From the NCBI RefSeq assembly GCF_018326265.1, contig NZ_AP023360.1, forward strand, positions 7,561,001 through 7,625,000: 64,000 nt of DNA. Direction: 5' to 3'. Positions within the stretch are counted from its first letter, which is position 1. Every line of letters begins with the position of its first letter. The position numbers and the translations under genes are program-made. The stretch is from Catellatospora sp. IY07-71 (GTDB lineage: Bacteria > Actinomycetota > Actinomycetes > Mycobacteriales > Micromonosporaceae). This document shows positions 25,253 through 33,196 of the stretch, piece by piece. The notes under the pieces are model-generated. The model searched no databases, was not told where the DNA came from, and saw nothing but the letters and a program-made list of their open reading frames with translations.

Positions 25253-26042
25253 AGCAGGTTCGCGCCCCGTTCCAGCTGGGCGGCGAACGCCTGCACGGTG
25301 GCCCGGTGCGGGTGGCCGGGGGCAGCGCGGCCAGCGCCGTGCGCAGGTGCCCGCGCGCCTCGTCGAGCAGGGCACGGGACGGGGTGTGGCTCAGCTGCAC
25401 GGCGATGGCGCTGGCCAGGTTGACCCGTACGTTGGCGTAGTGCGGGCTGTCGGGCCGCACCAGCTCGACCGCCTCGCGCGCGGTGACCACCGCCTCCTCG
25501 ATCAGCGCCGGTTCGCGGGTGACGCCGTAGAGCAGCTTCAGCGCGTTGGTCAGGTTGCCGAGCGCGCCCGGATACTCGGGGCTGTCGAGGTCGAGCTCGG
25601 CCACGATCCGGCGGTTCAGCTCGGCCGCCTCGGGCAGCGCGGTGCTGTCACCGAGCCGCAGGTGTCGCTCCAGCAGCACGGTGGCGAGCGCCGACGCGCA
25701 GCGGAACCACGCCTGCGAGCCGCCCGGGGCGAGGTCCAGCCCGCGCCGCCCGGCCAGCTCGGCGGTGTCGAGCCGGCTCTGGAGCACCCCCTGCCCGCCA
25801 CCGCGGGTCGCCGCCTCCCGGTTCAGCACGCACAGCATCGACCAGGCGACGGCCTGGTCGGCGGGGTCGGAGCACTCCTTGGCGGCGAGGTCGGCGGCGA
25901 CGATCGCGAGCTCCAGCGACCTCGGATCGGTGCTGCGCATCGCCACCAGGCGCAGGGTGTCGGCGTCGGCGAGCAGCCGTGCGGGGTCGGTGGCGCCGGG
26001 CCGGGCGCCCTGCCCGCGACGCAGCCACTTGAACACGGCCAT
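25249..26042 (-). CDS. TPR protein with frameshift near its 3' end
   Basis: About 264 residues if restored. Helical-repeat protein (RLLADADTLRLVAMRS, LGNLTNALKLLYGVTREPAL, VRVNLASAIAVQLSHTP) resembling the TPR half of the CHAT protein. Up to about 25325 the frame is clear. Then, at a run of C and G (LPPATRT), the reading shifts: one base more would give LPPGHPHRATVQAFAAQLER and a TGA at 25249-25251 that overlaps the CHAT GTG. As written, the frame instead continues antisensically inside the CHAT gene. It is either a sequencing or assembly error in a homopolymer or a real inactivation. Start ATG 26042 follows GGCAGGGGG. Confidence 0.78.
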
Positions 26043-26115
26043 CCCCCTGCCCGCCGGTGCACCTGGGCTCTCACGGTATCCCGCGCAGAAATGTCTGTCG
26101 ATTCTGGACGGAGGA

Positions 26116-26152
26116 CCCGGGCGGGCCGCAGTAGGGACACGGCCCGCCCGGG
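26116..26152 (-). terminator. Terminator of pectate lyase gene
   Basis: Perfect 13-bp stem CCCGGGCGGGCCG with its complement around an 11-nt loop, 8 nt beyond the pectate lyase stop on the minus strand. Confidence 0.65.
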
Positions 26153-26159
26153 GTGTTCG

Positions 26160-27602
26160 TCAGACCGTGATCCGGCCCGCGCCCGCGCCCGCGGACACGC
26201 TGGCCTTCACCGAGCCGGCGCTGTCCAGCGTGTACGAGTACGGGATGCTCGACACGCTGCCGCCGCCGCTCTCCGGGGCGCCGGAGCCGGTGAAGTAGTT
26301 GTTGCGCTGCACGATGGCCCCATCGGCGGAGTCGGCGTACCCGACCAGGGTCGGCTCGTCGACGCTCTCGAAGTAGTTGCCCTCGACGAGCACGCCGGCG
26401 CCCATGGTCGACGCCACGCCGTACTCGTTGCCGCGGTAGTAGTTGTTGTACACGTGCACGGGGTTGCCGAAGCGCACCCGCGGGTGCCGCGTGCCCGAGC
26501 CGTCGAACCAGTTGTGGTGGTAGGTCACCCGCAGGTGGCCGCGGTCCTCACTGCCGTTGTCGTCGCTGTGGCCGAGCAGCATGGACTTGTCGTGGCCGTA
26601 GACGCGGTTCCACGACACCGTCACGTAGTCCGAGGCGCGCTTGACGTCGACCGCGCCGTCGTACCCGTTGGTGAAGCTGTTGTGGTCGATCCAGACCCGG
26701 GTGGAGTACTGGACGTTGATCGCGTCGTCGTTCCAGTCGCGGAACGAGATGTTGCGGACGATCACGTTGCTGGCGTTGGCGATGTTCAGGCCGCAGCCCG
26801 CGATCACCGCGCCGGAGTTGCCGAGGATGGTCTTGTTGGACCCGACGGTGATCATGCCGGAGCAGGAGATCGTGCCCGAGATCCGGACCACCCGCGCGGT
26901 GCTGCCGGAGACGGCGCTGGACAGGGCCGACGAGCTGTTCACCGTGGTGGCCGAGGCGCTGCCGCCGCCGGTCGTGCCGCCGCCCTGGGTGGCCCAGCCG
27001 ACGAGGCCGGTCTGCGAACCGCCGCCCCCGCCCCCGCCGCCCGAGCCGACCGGGATCAGCTGCCAGTGCTGGTTCCAGCCGTTGAGGTCGGCGTACTGGC
27101 TGATGATGCCGCCGTCGGCGGTGGACCACTCCCACACGTCGAGGGCCTTGCCGCTGTGCCGGTTGAGGAACTTGACGTACCCGCTGTCGGTGTCGCGCAC
27201 CGCGAAGTGCTGGCGGGTGGTGCCGTTGTCCGGGTTCTGCACGAGCTGGGTGCCGTCGTTGGCGTTGGGCAGTTCGAGGAACTTGCCGCTCAGCCGTGAG
27301 CGCAGCTTGTAGTAGCCGCTGCCCGCGTCGACGAACTGCCACTGCTGCTGGTTCCCGTCGTTGCGGGCCCACTGCACGATCGGCGCGCCGTCTGCGGTGC
27401 TGAAGTTGTACAGGTCGACCGCCTTGCCGCTGTGCCGCGACACGATGACGTACCAGGCGCTGGTGTCGATCGTGACGGCCTGCGCGGCGGGGGCGGCGAC
27501 GACCGCGCCGACCGCGGCGAGCGCGAAGGTGAGCGCGCCGATCGCGGCGGTGCGCCAGCGCCACAGGCGTCCGGCGCCGGTCCGTGGAGTGCGTTGTGAC
27601 AT
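26160..27602 (-). CDS. Secreted pectate lyase (PL1) with ricin-type CBM13
   Basis: 480-residue exported enzyme that cleaves polygalacturonate by beta-elimination. Signal peptide to about AQA (residue 42). Residues 45-185 form a beta-trefoil with repeats of the form SGKAVDLYN / GKFLELPN / GKALDVWEW, a carbohydrate-binding RICIN/CBM13 module, then a Gly linker. Residues about 200-480 form the right-handed beta-helix lyase, with WIDHNSF, the calcium-binding GYDGAVDVKRAS, SMLLGHSD, and HHNWFDGSGTRHPRVRFG containing the catalytic Arg. ATG 27602 has GGAGGA upstream. Controlled by the operator at 27674. Confidence 0.93.
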   Translation of the reverse strand: MSQRTPRTGAGRLWRWRTAAIGALTFALAAVGAVVAAPAAQAVTIDTSAWYVIVSRHSGKAVDLYNFSTADGAPIVQWARNDGNQQQWQFVDAGSGYYKLRSRLSGKFLELPNANDGTQLVQNPDNGTTRQHFAVRDTDSGYVKFLNRHSGKALDVWEWSTADGGIISQYADLNGWNQHWQLIPVGSGGGGGGGGSQTGLVGWATQGGGTTGGGSASATTVNSSSALSSAVSGSTARVVRISGTISCSGMITVGSNKTILGNSGAVIAGCGLNIANASNVIVRNISFRDWNDDAINVQYSTRVWIDHNSFTNGYDGAVDVKRASDYVTVSWNRVYGHDKSMLLGHSDDNGSEDRGHLRVTYHHNWFDGSGTRHPRVRFGNPVHVYNNYYRGNEYGVASTMGAGVLVEGNYFESVDEPTLVGYADSADGAIVQRNNYFTGSGAPESGGGSVSSIPYSYTLDSAGSVKASVSAGAGAGRITV

Positions 27603-27673
27603 CGGATTCCTCCGAGGGTCGGACCGCGGGAGGCATGGGCGTACCTGCTCCGCGGTGGAAAGTGAGCGGATGC

Positions 27674-27687
27674 GGAAAGCGCTTTCC
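27674..27687. promoter_or_regulatory. LacI-type operator of pectate lyase
   Basis: Perfect 14-bp palindrome GGAAAGCGCTTTCC immediately downstream of the proposed minus-strand -10 box, i.e. over the transcription start. The AGCGCT core is typical of LacI-family operators. Its flanks differ from the GAGCGCTC sites of the Ceb cluster, so a different regulator is likely. Confidence 0.7.
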
Positions 27688-27695
27688 AGTCCCAA

Positions 27696-27724
27696 AGGCT
27701 ACGTAGCACGTCGACACATGTCAA
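27696..27724 (-). promoter_or_regulatory. Pectate lyase promoter
   Basis: Minus strand: consensus TTGACA (27724-27719), 17-nt spacer, TAGCCT (27701-27696). The palindromic operator begins 8 nt further downstream. Confidence 0.5.
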
Positions 27725-27892
27725 TCAATGGAGCATGCCAGATGTGCGCGGTCACATCCACCGCCCGGCCGTGCCGCAACTCTGCAGGCTTCGCGGCCTC
27801 CCGCGGGCATATGGCCGCGAGTCTTTGAGAGTTGCGACAAGGGGCGGGCGGGTAGCATCGACGGAACCGTCCAACGTGTGCAAGGAGGCCGC

Positions 27893-28978
27893 GTGGTGCA
27901 CGAGGTTCGCGGAGTCGTCGCGCTGAAGAAGAACGCGCCGGTGAGCATCGAGACGGTGCTGGTCCCCGATCCGGGTCCCGGAGAGGCCCTGGTGAAGGTG
28001 CAGGCCTGCGGGGTGTGCCACACCGACCTGCACTACCGCGAGGGCGGCATCAACGACGACTTCCCGTTCCTGCTCGGACACGAGGCCGCGGGTGTGGTCG
28101 AGGCCGTCGGCGAGGGCGTGACCGAGGTGGCGCCCGGCGACTACGTGGTGCTCAACTGGCGTGCCGTCTGCGGGCAGTGCCGCGCCTGCCTGCGTGGTCG
28201 GCCGTGGTACTGCTTCGCCACGCACAACGCCGAGCAGAAGATGACCCTGGCCGACGGCACGCCGCTGTCCCCCGCCCTGGGCATCGGCGCGTTCATCGAG
28301 AAGACGCTGGTCGCCGCCGGGCAGTGCACCAAGGTGGACCCGTCCGCCCCGCCCGAGGTGGCGGGGCTGCTCGGCTGCGGCGTGATGGCGGGGCTCGGCG
28401 CGGCGATCAACACCGGCGGGGTGACCCGCGGCGACACCGTCGCGGTGATCGGCTGCGGCGGCGTCGGCAACGCCGCGATCGCCGGAGCGCGGCTGGCCGG
28501 CGCGACCACGATCATCGGCGTGGACCTGGACGACACCAAGCTGGCCTGGGCGCGGCAGCTCGGCGCGACGCACACCGTGAACGGCGCGCAGGCCGATGTG
28601 GTCGAGTCCATCCGCGAGCTGACCGGCGGCTTCGGCGCCGACGTGGTGATCGAGGCGGTGGGCCGCCCGGAGACGTACGAGCAGGCGTTCTACGCCCGGG
28701 ACCTGGCCGGGACCGTGGTGCTGGTCGGGGTGCCCACCCCGCAGATGCGCCTGGAGCTGCCGCTGCTGGACGTGTTCGGCCGCGGCGGCGCGCTCAAGTC
28801 CTCCTGGTACGGCGACTGCCTGCCCAGCCGCGACTTCCCCCTGATGATCTCGCTCTACCTGCAGCGCCGGCTGCCGCTGGAGGCGTTCGTGTCCGAGCGC
28901 ATCGAGCTGGGCGACGTCGAGGAGGCGTTCGCGAAGATGGGCCGCGGCGAGGTGCTGCGCTCGGTGGTGATGCTGTGA
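27893..28978 (+). CDS. mscR: S-(hydroxymethyl)mycothiol dehydrogenase
   Basis: 361-residue zinc-dependent, NAD-linked medium-chain dehydrogenase that oxidises the mycothiol adduct of formaldehyde (and may reduce S-nitrosomycothiol). Hallmarks: catalytic zinc residues in [14 protein letters not shown] and GHEAAG, structural zinc cysteines in [15 protein letters not shown], the family block [16 protein letters not shown], and Rossmann motif [13 protein letters not shown]. Start GTG 27893 (or 27896) follows AAGGAGG. The stop overlaps the next gene as GTGA. The gene fixes the organism as a mycothiol-producing actinobacterium. Confidence 0.95.
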   Translation: MVHEVRGVVALKKNAPVSIETVLVPDPGPGEALVKVQACGVCHTDLHYREGGINDDFPFLLGHEAAGVVEAVGEGVTEVAPGDYVVLNWRAVCGQCRACLRGRPWYCFATHNAEQKMTLADGTPLSPALGIGAFIEKTLVAAGQCTKVDPSAPPEVAGLLGCGVMAGLGAAINTGGVTRGDTVAVIGCGGVGNAAIAGARLAGATTIIGVDLDDTKLAWARQLGATHTVNGAQADVVESIRELTGGFGADVVIEAVGRPETYEQAFYARDLAGTVVLVGVPTPQMRLELPLLDVFGRGGALKSSWYGDCLPSRDFPLMISLYLQRRLPLEAFVSERIELGDVEEAFAKMGRGEVLRSVVML

Positions 28979-29610
28979 GCGGCGGGGCGCGGATCGAGCG
29001 GGTGGTCACCTCGGGCACGTTCAGCCTGGACGGCGGCGTCTGGGAGGTCGACAACAACGTCTGGCTGATCGGCAACGACAGCGACGTGCTGGTCGTCGAC
29101 GCGGCGCACGACGCCGACGCGATCCTGGCCGCGGCAGGCCGGCGGCGGGTCGTCGCGATCGTGTGCACGCACGGCCACAACGACCACATCGACGCGGCCC
29201 CGGAGCTGGCCCGGCGGACCGGTGCGCCGATCATGCTGCACCCCGCGGACCGGATGCTGTGGGACGCGATCCACCCGGACCGGGCGCCCGACCGCGAGCT
29301 GGAGGACGGCGACTGCCTGACCGTGGCCGGCGCCGAGCTGTGGGTCAACCACACGCCGGGCCACTCGCCGGGCGCGGTGTGCCTGTACGCGCCGCAGCTG
29401 ACGGCGCTGTTCTCCGGGGACACCCTGTTCCAGGGCGGGCCGGGCGCGACCGGGCGGTCCTACAGCGACTTCGGCACGATCATCGGCTCGATCCGCGACC
29501 GCCTGCTGCTCCTGCCGCCCGAGACCGTCGTGTACACCGGCCACGGCGACACCACCACCGTCGGCGCGGAGGCCCCGCACCTCGACGAGTGGATCGCCCG
29601 CGGCCACTGA
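28975..29610 (+). CDS. Metallo-beta-lactamase-fold hydrolase
   Basis: 211-residue hydrolase commonly found next to mscR. Metal-binding motif [10 protein letters not shown], further ligands in [19 protein letters not shown] and YTGHGDTT, the same ligand set as glyoxalase II. By context it probably hydrolyses a mycothiol thioester (for example S-formyl-mycothiol) produced by the dehydrogenase; that assignment is inference. Translationally coupled to mscR. Confidence 0.9.
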   Translation: MSGGARIERVVTSGTFSLDGGVWEVDNNVWLIGNDSDVLVVDAAHDADAILAAAGRRRVVAIVCTHGHNDHIDAAPELARRTGAPIMLHPADRMLWDAIHPDRAPDRELEDGDCLTVAGAELWVNHTPGHSPGAVCLYAPQLTALFSGDTLFQGGPGATGRSYSDFGTIIGSIRDRLLLLPPETVVYTGHGDTTTVGAEAPHLDEWIARGH

Positions 29611-29617
29611 GCCCGGC

Positions 29618-29651
29618 CCGGCCGGAGGCCCGCCACGGGACCTCCGGCCGG
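29618..29651. terminator. Bidirectional terminator between convergent genes
   Basis: Perfect 11-bp stem CCGGCCGGAGG / CCTCCGGCCGG with a 12-nt loop, filling the 49-nt gap between the hydrolase stop (29610) and the protease stop (29660). Confidence 0.7.
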
Positions 29652-29659
29652 TGCGGGGG

Positions 29660-30946
29660 CTAGTAGCCCCAGCGGCTCTTCAGCAGCCGCCAGAAGTCGC
29701 GCAGCATCCACTTGTCGAACTCGGTGATGCTGCTGGCGCTGCCCGCCTTCATCAGGAAGCAGCACTGGCCCGTCGGCGTCCAGTCGTAGAAGTCGTCCAG
29801 GCCGAACGTGTGCCCGACCTCGTGCAGGTAGATGTGGATGTTCTCGGAGTTCAGCGCGCCGGTGAAGTACTCGCTGCCCATCCGCTGGCCCCAGTCGCCG
29901 CCCGCGCCGCCGCCGAAGCCGGCGGTCAGCCACAGTGACATGTCGTAGTGGTGCGACGCGCCGCCGGGGCAGCCGGAGTAGTTGCCGTCCTGGTGGAAGA
30001 AGCGGCCGCACGGCTCGCTGCACTGCGGCGCGTTCTCCCGGATGTCGTTGACGTAGATGTCGACCGAGCTGTCCGTCCACTCCAGCGTGGCCCGGTCACG
30101 GACGGCCCAGCCCACCACCTTGATCGGGACCTCGGCATACGGCCAGCCGTTGTGCCCGGCCATCACGTCCATCCACTTCTTCCACTGCCGGGCCAGCGCG
30201 GCGTGGATCTGGTCGCGCAGCGCGGCCGAGACGCGGGCGCTGGAGTCCCAGCGTACGCAGTAGTTGATCCGGCCGCCGCCGGCCATCACCTGGTCCCAGC
30301 CGTAGTTGCGGAAGGTCAGCAGGTTCGGGTACGTCGACTGGTAGTGCGCCCGGACCTCGTTGAGCGGCGTCACCAGGTTGGACGGTGGATTCCAGCCGCT
30401 GGTGGGCGGCGGGGAGGCCGACGGGGACGACGACGGCCGCGGGGACGCCGACGGCGACACCGAGGCGGAGGGCCGCGGCGAGGCCGAGGCGGACGCCGAG
30501 GGGCCGCCGGTCGGCGTGGTCGTGCCGGTGCAGGCGACGCCGTTCAGGGTGAACGCGGTGGGCACCGGGTTGCTCGCGGTCCACGCCCCGTTGAAGCCGA
30601 TGGACGTGGTGGCCGAGGTGCCGAGACTGCCGTTGTAGCTCATGTTCACGGCGGTGACCTGGCTGCCGCTCTGCGTGTAGGTGGCGCTCCAGCCCTGGGT
30701 GACCGCCTGCCCGGCGGCGGGGAAGGTCCACCGCAGCGTCCACGCGGTGAGCGGGTCGCCGAGGTTGGTGATGGCGACGTCGGCGGTGAACCCGCCGCCC
30801 CACTGGGAGGCGACGGTGTAGACGACGCGGCAGCCGCTGGCGGCCGCGCCGGCCGGGGTGGCGACCAGGCTCCAGGCCGCCACGGCGGCCGCCGCCGTGG
30901 CGGCGAGCAGCGAGGTCAGGGCAGCACGCCTTCTCGTTCGAAGCAT
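29660..30946 (-). CDS. Secreted CBM2 metalloprotease-like protein
   Basis: 428-residue exported protein. Signal peptide (MLRTRRRAALTSLLAATAAA) cleaved near AGA. Residues about 35-130 are a CBM2 cellulose-binding module (CRVVYTVASQWGGGFTADV, WTLRWTFPAAGQAVTQGWSA), then a Ser/Pro/Ala linker (positions about 133-170). The C-terminal 250 residues hold the zinc signature HEVGHTFGLDD (His 375, His 379, Asp 385) and a following Met-turn FLMKAG, so it is a metzincin-like peptidase; several Cys pairs suggest disulfides. Might remodel plant-wall proteins or act on polysaccharide-bound protein. ATG 30946 has GGAGTC upstream. Confidence 0.87.
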   Translation of the reverse strand: MLRTRRRAALTSLLAATAAAAVAAWSLVATPAGAAASGCRVVYTVASQWGGGFTADVAITNLGDPLTAWTLRWTFPAAGQAVTQGWSATYTQSGSQVTAVNMSYNGSLGTSATTSIGFNGAWTASNPVPTAFTLNGVACTGTTTPTGGPSASASASPRPSASVSPSASPRPSSSPSASPPPTSGWNPPSNLVTPLNEVRAHYQSTYPNLLTFRNYGWDQVMAGGGRINYCVRWDSSARVSAALRDQIHAALARQWKKWMDVMAGHNGWPYAEVPIKVVGWAVRDRATLEWTDSSVDIYVNDIRENAPQCSEPCGRFFHQDGNYSGCPGGASHHYDMSLWLTAGFGGGAGGDWGQRMGSEYFTGALNSENIHIYLHEVGHTFGLDDFYDWTPTGQCCFLMKAGSASSITEFDKWMLRDFWRLLKSRWGY

Positions 30947-31092
30947 GAAAGGACTCCGGGGGTACGGGCGCAGGAATGCGCACGGGTGGAACGGACGCGT
31001 GACGCGAGTGCCCGGTGTGGCGTCACGTGCAGATGCAGACAAGTCCATCCAATGCGGACGAGTACGGTAAGGCTCCCGGACCCACCATGGAC

Positions 31093-31110
31093 GCCGAAAA
31101 CCTTTTCGGC
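31093..31110. promoter_or_regulatory. Palindrome upstream of CBM2 protease
   Basis: Perfect 8-bp arms GCCGAAAA / TTTTCGGC around CC, about 150 nt before the protease start. A/T-rich and symmetric, a candidate operator. Confidence 0.4.
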
Positions 31111-31127
31111 AACCCGTCCCACCCGGT

Positions 31128-31190
31128 TGATCGCGACATCGTGTCGTGATCTGCACTCCAGCCGCAGATCACGACACGAGATCGCGATCA
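31128..31190. repeat. GATCGCGACA nested palindrome, copy 1
   Basis: 27-nt arms (31128-31154, 31164-31190) pair at 25 positions with a 9-nt loop. Each arm is itself palindromic (GATCGCGACA / TGTCGTGATC). Lies between the ABC-F stop and the protease promoter. Confidence 0.8.
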
Positions 31191-31233
31191 TGCCCGCCGC
31201 CCGCGAACCCCGGCCCGCGCGGCGGACGGCCGG

Positions 31234-32871
31234 TCAGTTCGCGGTGACGCGGCCGGAGTCGACGGTGATCAGGCGGTTGGTGTGGACCGCGTCCAGCATC
31301 TGGCGGTCGTGGGTGACCAGCAGCAGCGTGCCGGTGTACGACTCCAGCGCCTGCTCCAGCTGCTCGATCGCGGGCAGGTCGAGGTGGTTGGTGGGCTCGT
31401 CGAGCACCAGCAGGCTGACCCCGCTCGCCTGCAGCAGCGCCAGCGCCGCCCGGGTCCGCTCGCCCGGCGACAGCGTCGCGGCGGGCCGCAGCACGTGCGC
31501 CGCGCGCAGCCCGAACTTGGCCAGCAGCGTGCGCACGTCTCCCGGCGCCAGCGCGGGCACGGCGGCCGCGAACGCGTCCACCAGCGGCTGGTGGCCGAGG
31601 AACCGGCCGCGGGCCTGGTCGATCTCGCCGACGACCACGCCGGGGCCCAGCGCGGCGCTGCCCCCGGCCAGCGCGGTCCGGCCGAGCATCGCACGCAGCA
31701 GGGTGGACTTGCCCGAGCCGTTGGGCCCGGTGATGGCAACCCGGTCCGCCCAGTCGATGCGCAGATCCACCGGCCCGAGGGTGAAGCCGCCCTGGCGCAC
31801 CACGGCGCCGTTGAGGGTGGCCACCACCGCGCCCGCGCGCGGGGCGGCGGCGATGTGCATCCGCAGCTCCCACTCCTTGCGCGGCTCCTCGACCTCCTCC
31901 ATCCGCTCGATCAGGCGCTCGGTCTGCCGGGCCTTGGCGGCCTGCTTCTCGGTGGACTCGGTGCGGAACGCCTTGCCGATCTTGTCGTTGTCGGGGGACT
32001 TGCGGCGGGCGTTCTTGACGCCCTTCTCCATCCAGGCGCGCTGCATGCGGGCGCGGGCGAGCAGCTCGTCCTTCTTGTCGGCGTACTCGTCGTAGGCCTC
32101 GCGGGCGTGCCGCCGTGCGGTCTCCCGCTCCTGCAGGTAGGACAGGTAGCCGCCGCCGTACTGGCGGATCTGCTGCTGGGCCAGGTCCAACTCGAGCACG
32201 CGGGTGACGGTGCGGGTCAGGAACTCGCGGTCGTGGCTGACCAGCACGGTGCCGGCCCGCAGCTCGCCGACGAAGCGCTCCAGCCGGTCCAGCCCGGCCA
32301 GGTCGAGGTCGTTGGTGGGCTCGTCGAGCAGGAAGATGTCATACCGGCTGAGCAGCAGCGACGCCATGCCCGCGCGGGCGGCCTGGCCCCCGGACAGGGC
32401 CGTCATCGGGTGGTCGAGGTCCACGTCCAGGCCCAGCTCGGCGGCCACCGCCTCGGCGCGTTCGGGCAGGTCGGCGCCGCCCAGGGCGAGCCAGCGCTCC
32501 AGCGCCTCGCCGTACTGGTCGTCGGCGCCCGCGGCGCCCACGGCGAGCTGCTCGGCGGCCAGGTCCATCGCCTGCTGGGCCCGGGTCACCCCGGTGCGCC
32601 GGGCGAGGAAGTCGCGCACGGTCTCGGCCGGGCGGCGCTCGGGCTCCTGCGGCAGCAGCCCGACGTTGGCCGTGGGCGGGTTCAGCGTGATCGTGCCCTG
32701 CTCGGCCGGGACCAGCCCGGCGAGCAGGCGCAGCAGGGTGGACTTGCCGGCGCCGTTGACGCCGACCAGCCCGACCACGTCGCCCGGCGCGACGACCAGG
32801 TCCAGGTCGCTGAACAGGACCCGCTCGCCGTGCCCGGCGGTCAGTCCCCGGGCCACCAGGGTCGCGCTCAC
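31234..32871 (-). CDS. ABC-F family ATPase (ribosome-associated)
   Basis: 545-residue soluble protein with two ABC domains and no membrane part. Walker A GVNGAGKST (domain 1) and GPNGSGKST (domain 2), signatures LSGGQAARAG and LSPGERTRAA, Walker B DIFLLDEPTNDLDL and LLVLDEPTNHLDL. The charged helical linker between domains (KKDELLARARMQRAWMEKGV) corresponds to the P-site tRNA interaction motif of ABC-F proteins. Such proteins act on the ribosome in translation rescue or antibiotic resistance; which one cannot be told here. GTG start. Confidence 0.9.
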   Translation of the reverse strand: MSATLVARGLTAGHGERVLFSDLDLVVAPGDVVGLVGVNGAGKSTLLRLLAGLVPAEQGTITLNPPTANVGLLPQEPERRPAETVRDFLARRTGVTRAQQAMDLAAEQLAVGAAGADDQYGEALERWLALGGADLPERAEAVAAELGLDVDLDHPMTALSGGQAARAGMASLLLSRYDIFLLDEPTNDLDLAGLDRLERFVGELRAGTVLVSHDREFLTRTVTRVLELDLAQQQIRQYGGGYLSYLQERETARRHAREAYDEYADKKDELLARARMQRAWMEKGVKNARRKSPDNDKIGKAFRTESTEKQAAKARQTERLIERMEEVEEPRKEWELRMHIAAAPRAGAVVATLNGAVVRQGGFTLGPVDLRIDWADRVAITGPNGSGKSTLLRAMLGRTALAGGSAALGPGVVVGEIDQARGRFLGHQPLVDAFAAAVPALAPGDVRTLLAKFGLRAAHVLRPAATLSPGERTRAALALLQASGVSLLVLDEPTNHLDLPAIEQLEQALESYTGTLLLVTHDRQMLDAVHTNRLITVDSGRVTAN

Positions 32872-32940
32872 CGCCGCACCTGCCCACGCTCGTCGGAAGT
32901 CACCCGGGAAGACTATCGGTCGCGCCGGCCACCGGGCCGG

Positions 32941-33195
32941 TCAGCCGACCATCTCGTGCAGGTAGCACCAGCGCCAGTTCTCGCCCGGCTCGAACGACTG
33001 GATGACCGGGTGGCCCACCGCGTGGAAGTGCGCGGTGGCGTGCTTGTTCGGCGACGAGTCGCAGCAGCCGATGTGCCCGCAGCTCAGGCAGCGGCGCAGG
33101 TGCACCCAGCTGGTCCCGTTGGCCAGGCACTCCTCGCAGCCCTCGGCGCGCGGCGCCGGGTCGTCGGCCTTCTTGAGATCTTCGCAGGCGGTCAT
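32941..33195 (-). CDS. UBP-type zinc finger protein
   Basis: 84-residue protein consisting of a ZnF-UBP fold: paired metal ligands in GCEECLANG, RRCLSCGHIGCCDSS, KHATAHFHAVGHPVIQSF and WRWCYLHE. In bacteria this domain recurs next to Na+/H+ antiporters, as here: its ATG follows the antiporter stop by one base (TGAGATG), so it is translated with it. Role presumably regulatory on the transporter; that is inference. Confidence 0.88.
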   Translation of the reverse strand: MTACEDLKKADDPAPRAEGCEECLANGTSWVHLRRCLSCGHIGCCDSSPNKHATAHFHAVGHPVIQSFEPGENWRWCYLHEMVG

Positions 33196-33196
33196 C

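Noticed and set aside
24276..25310. Continuation of the TPR frame inside the CHAT gene
   Set aside because: Reads as nonsense in the wrong frame of the CHAT gene; best explained by a frameshift.
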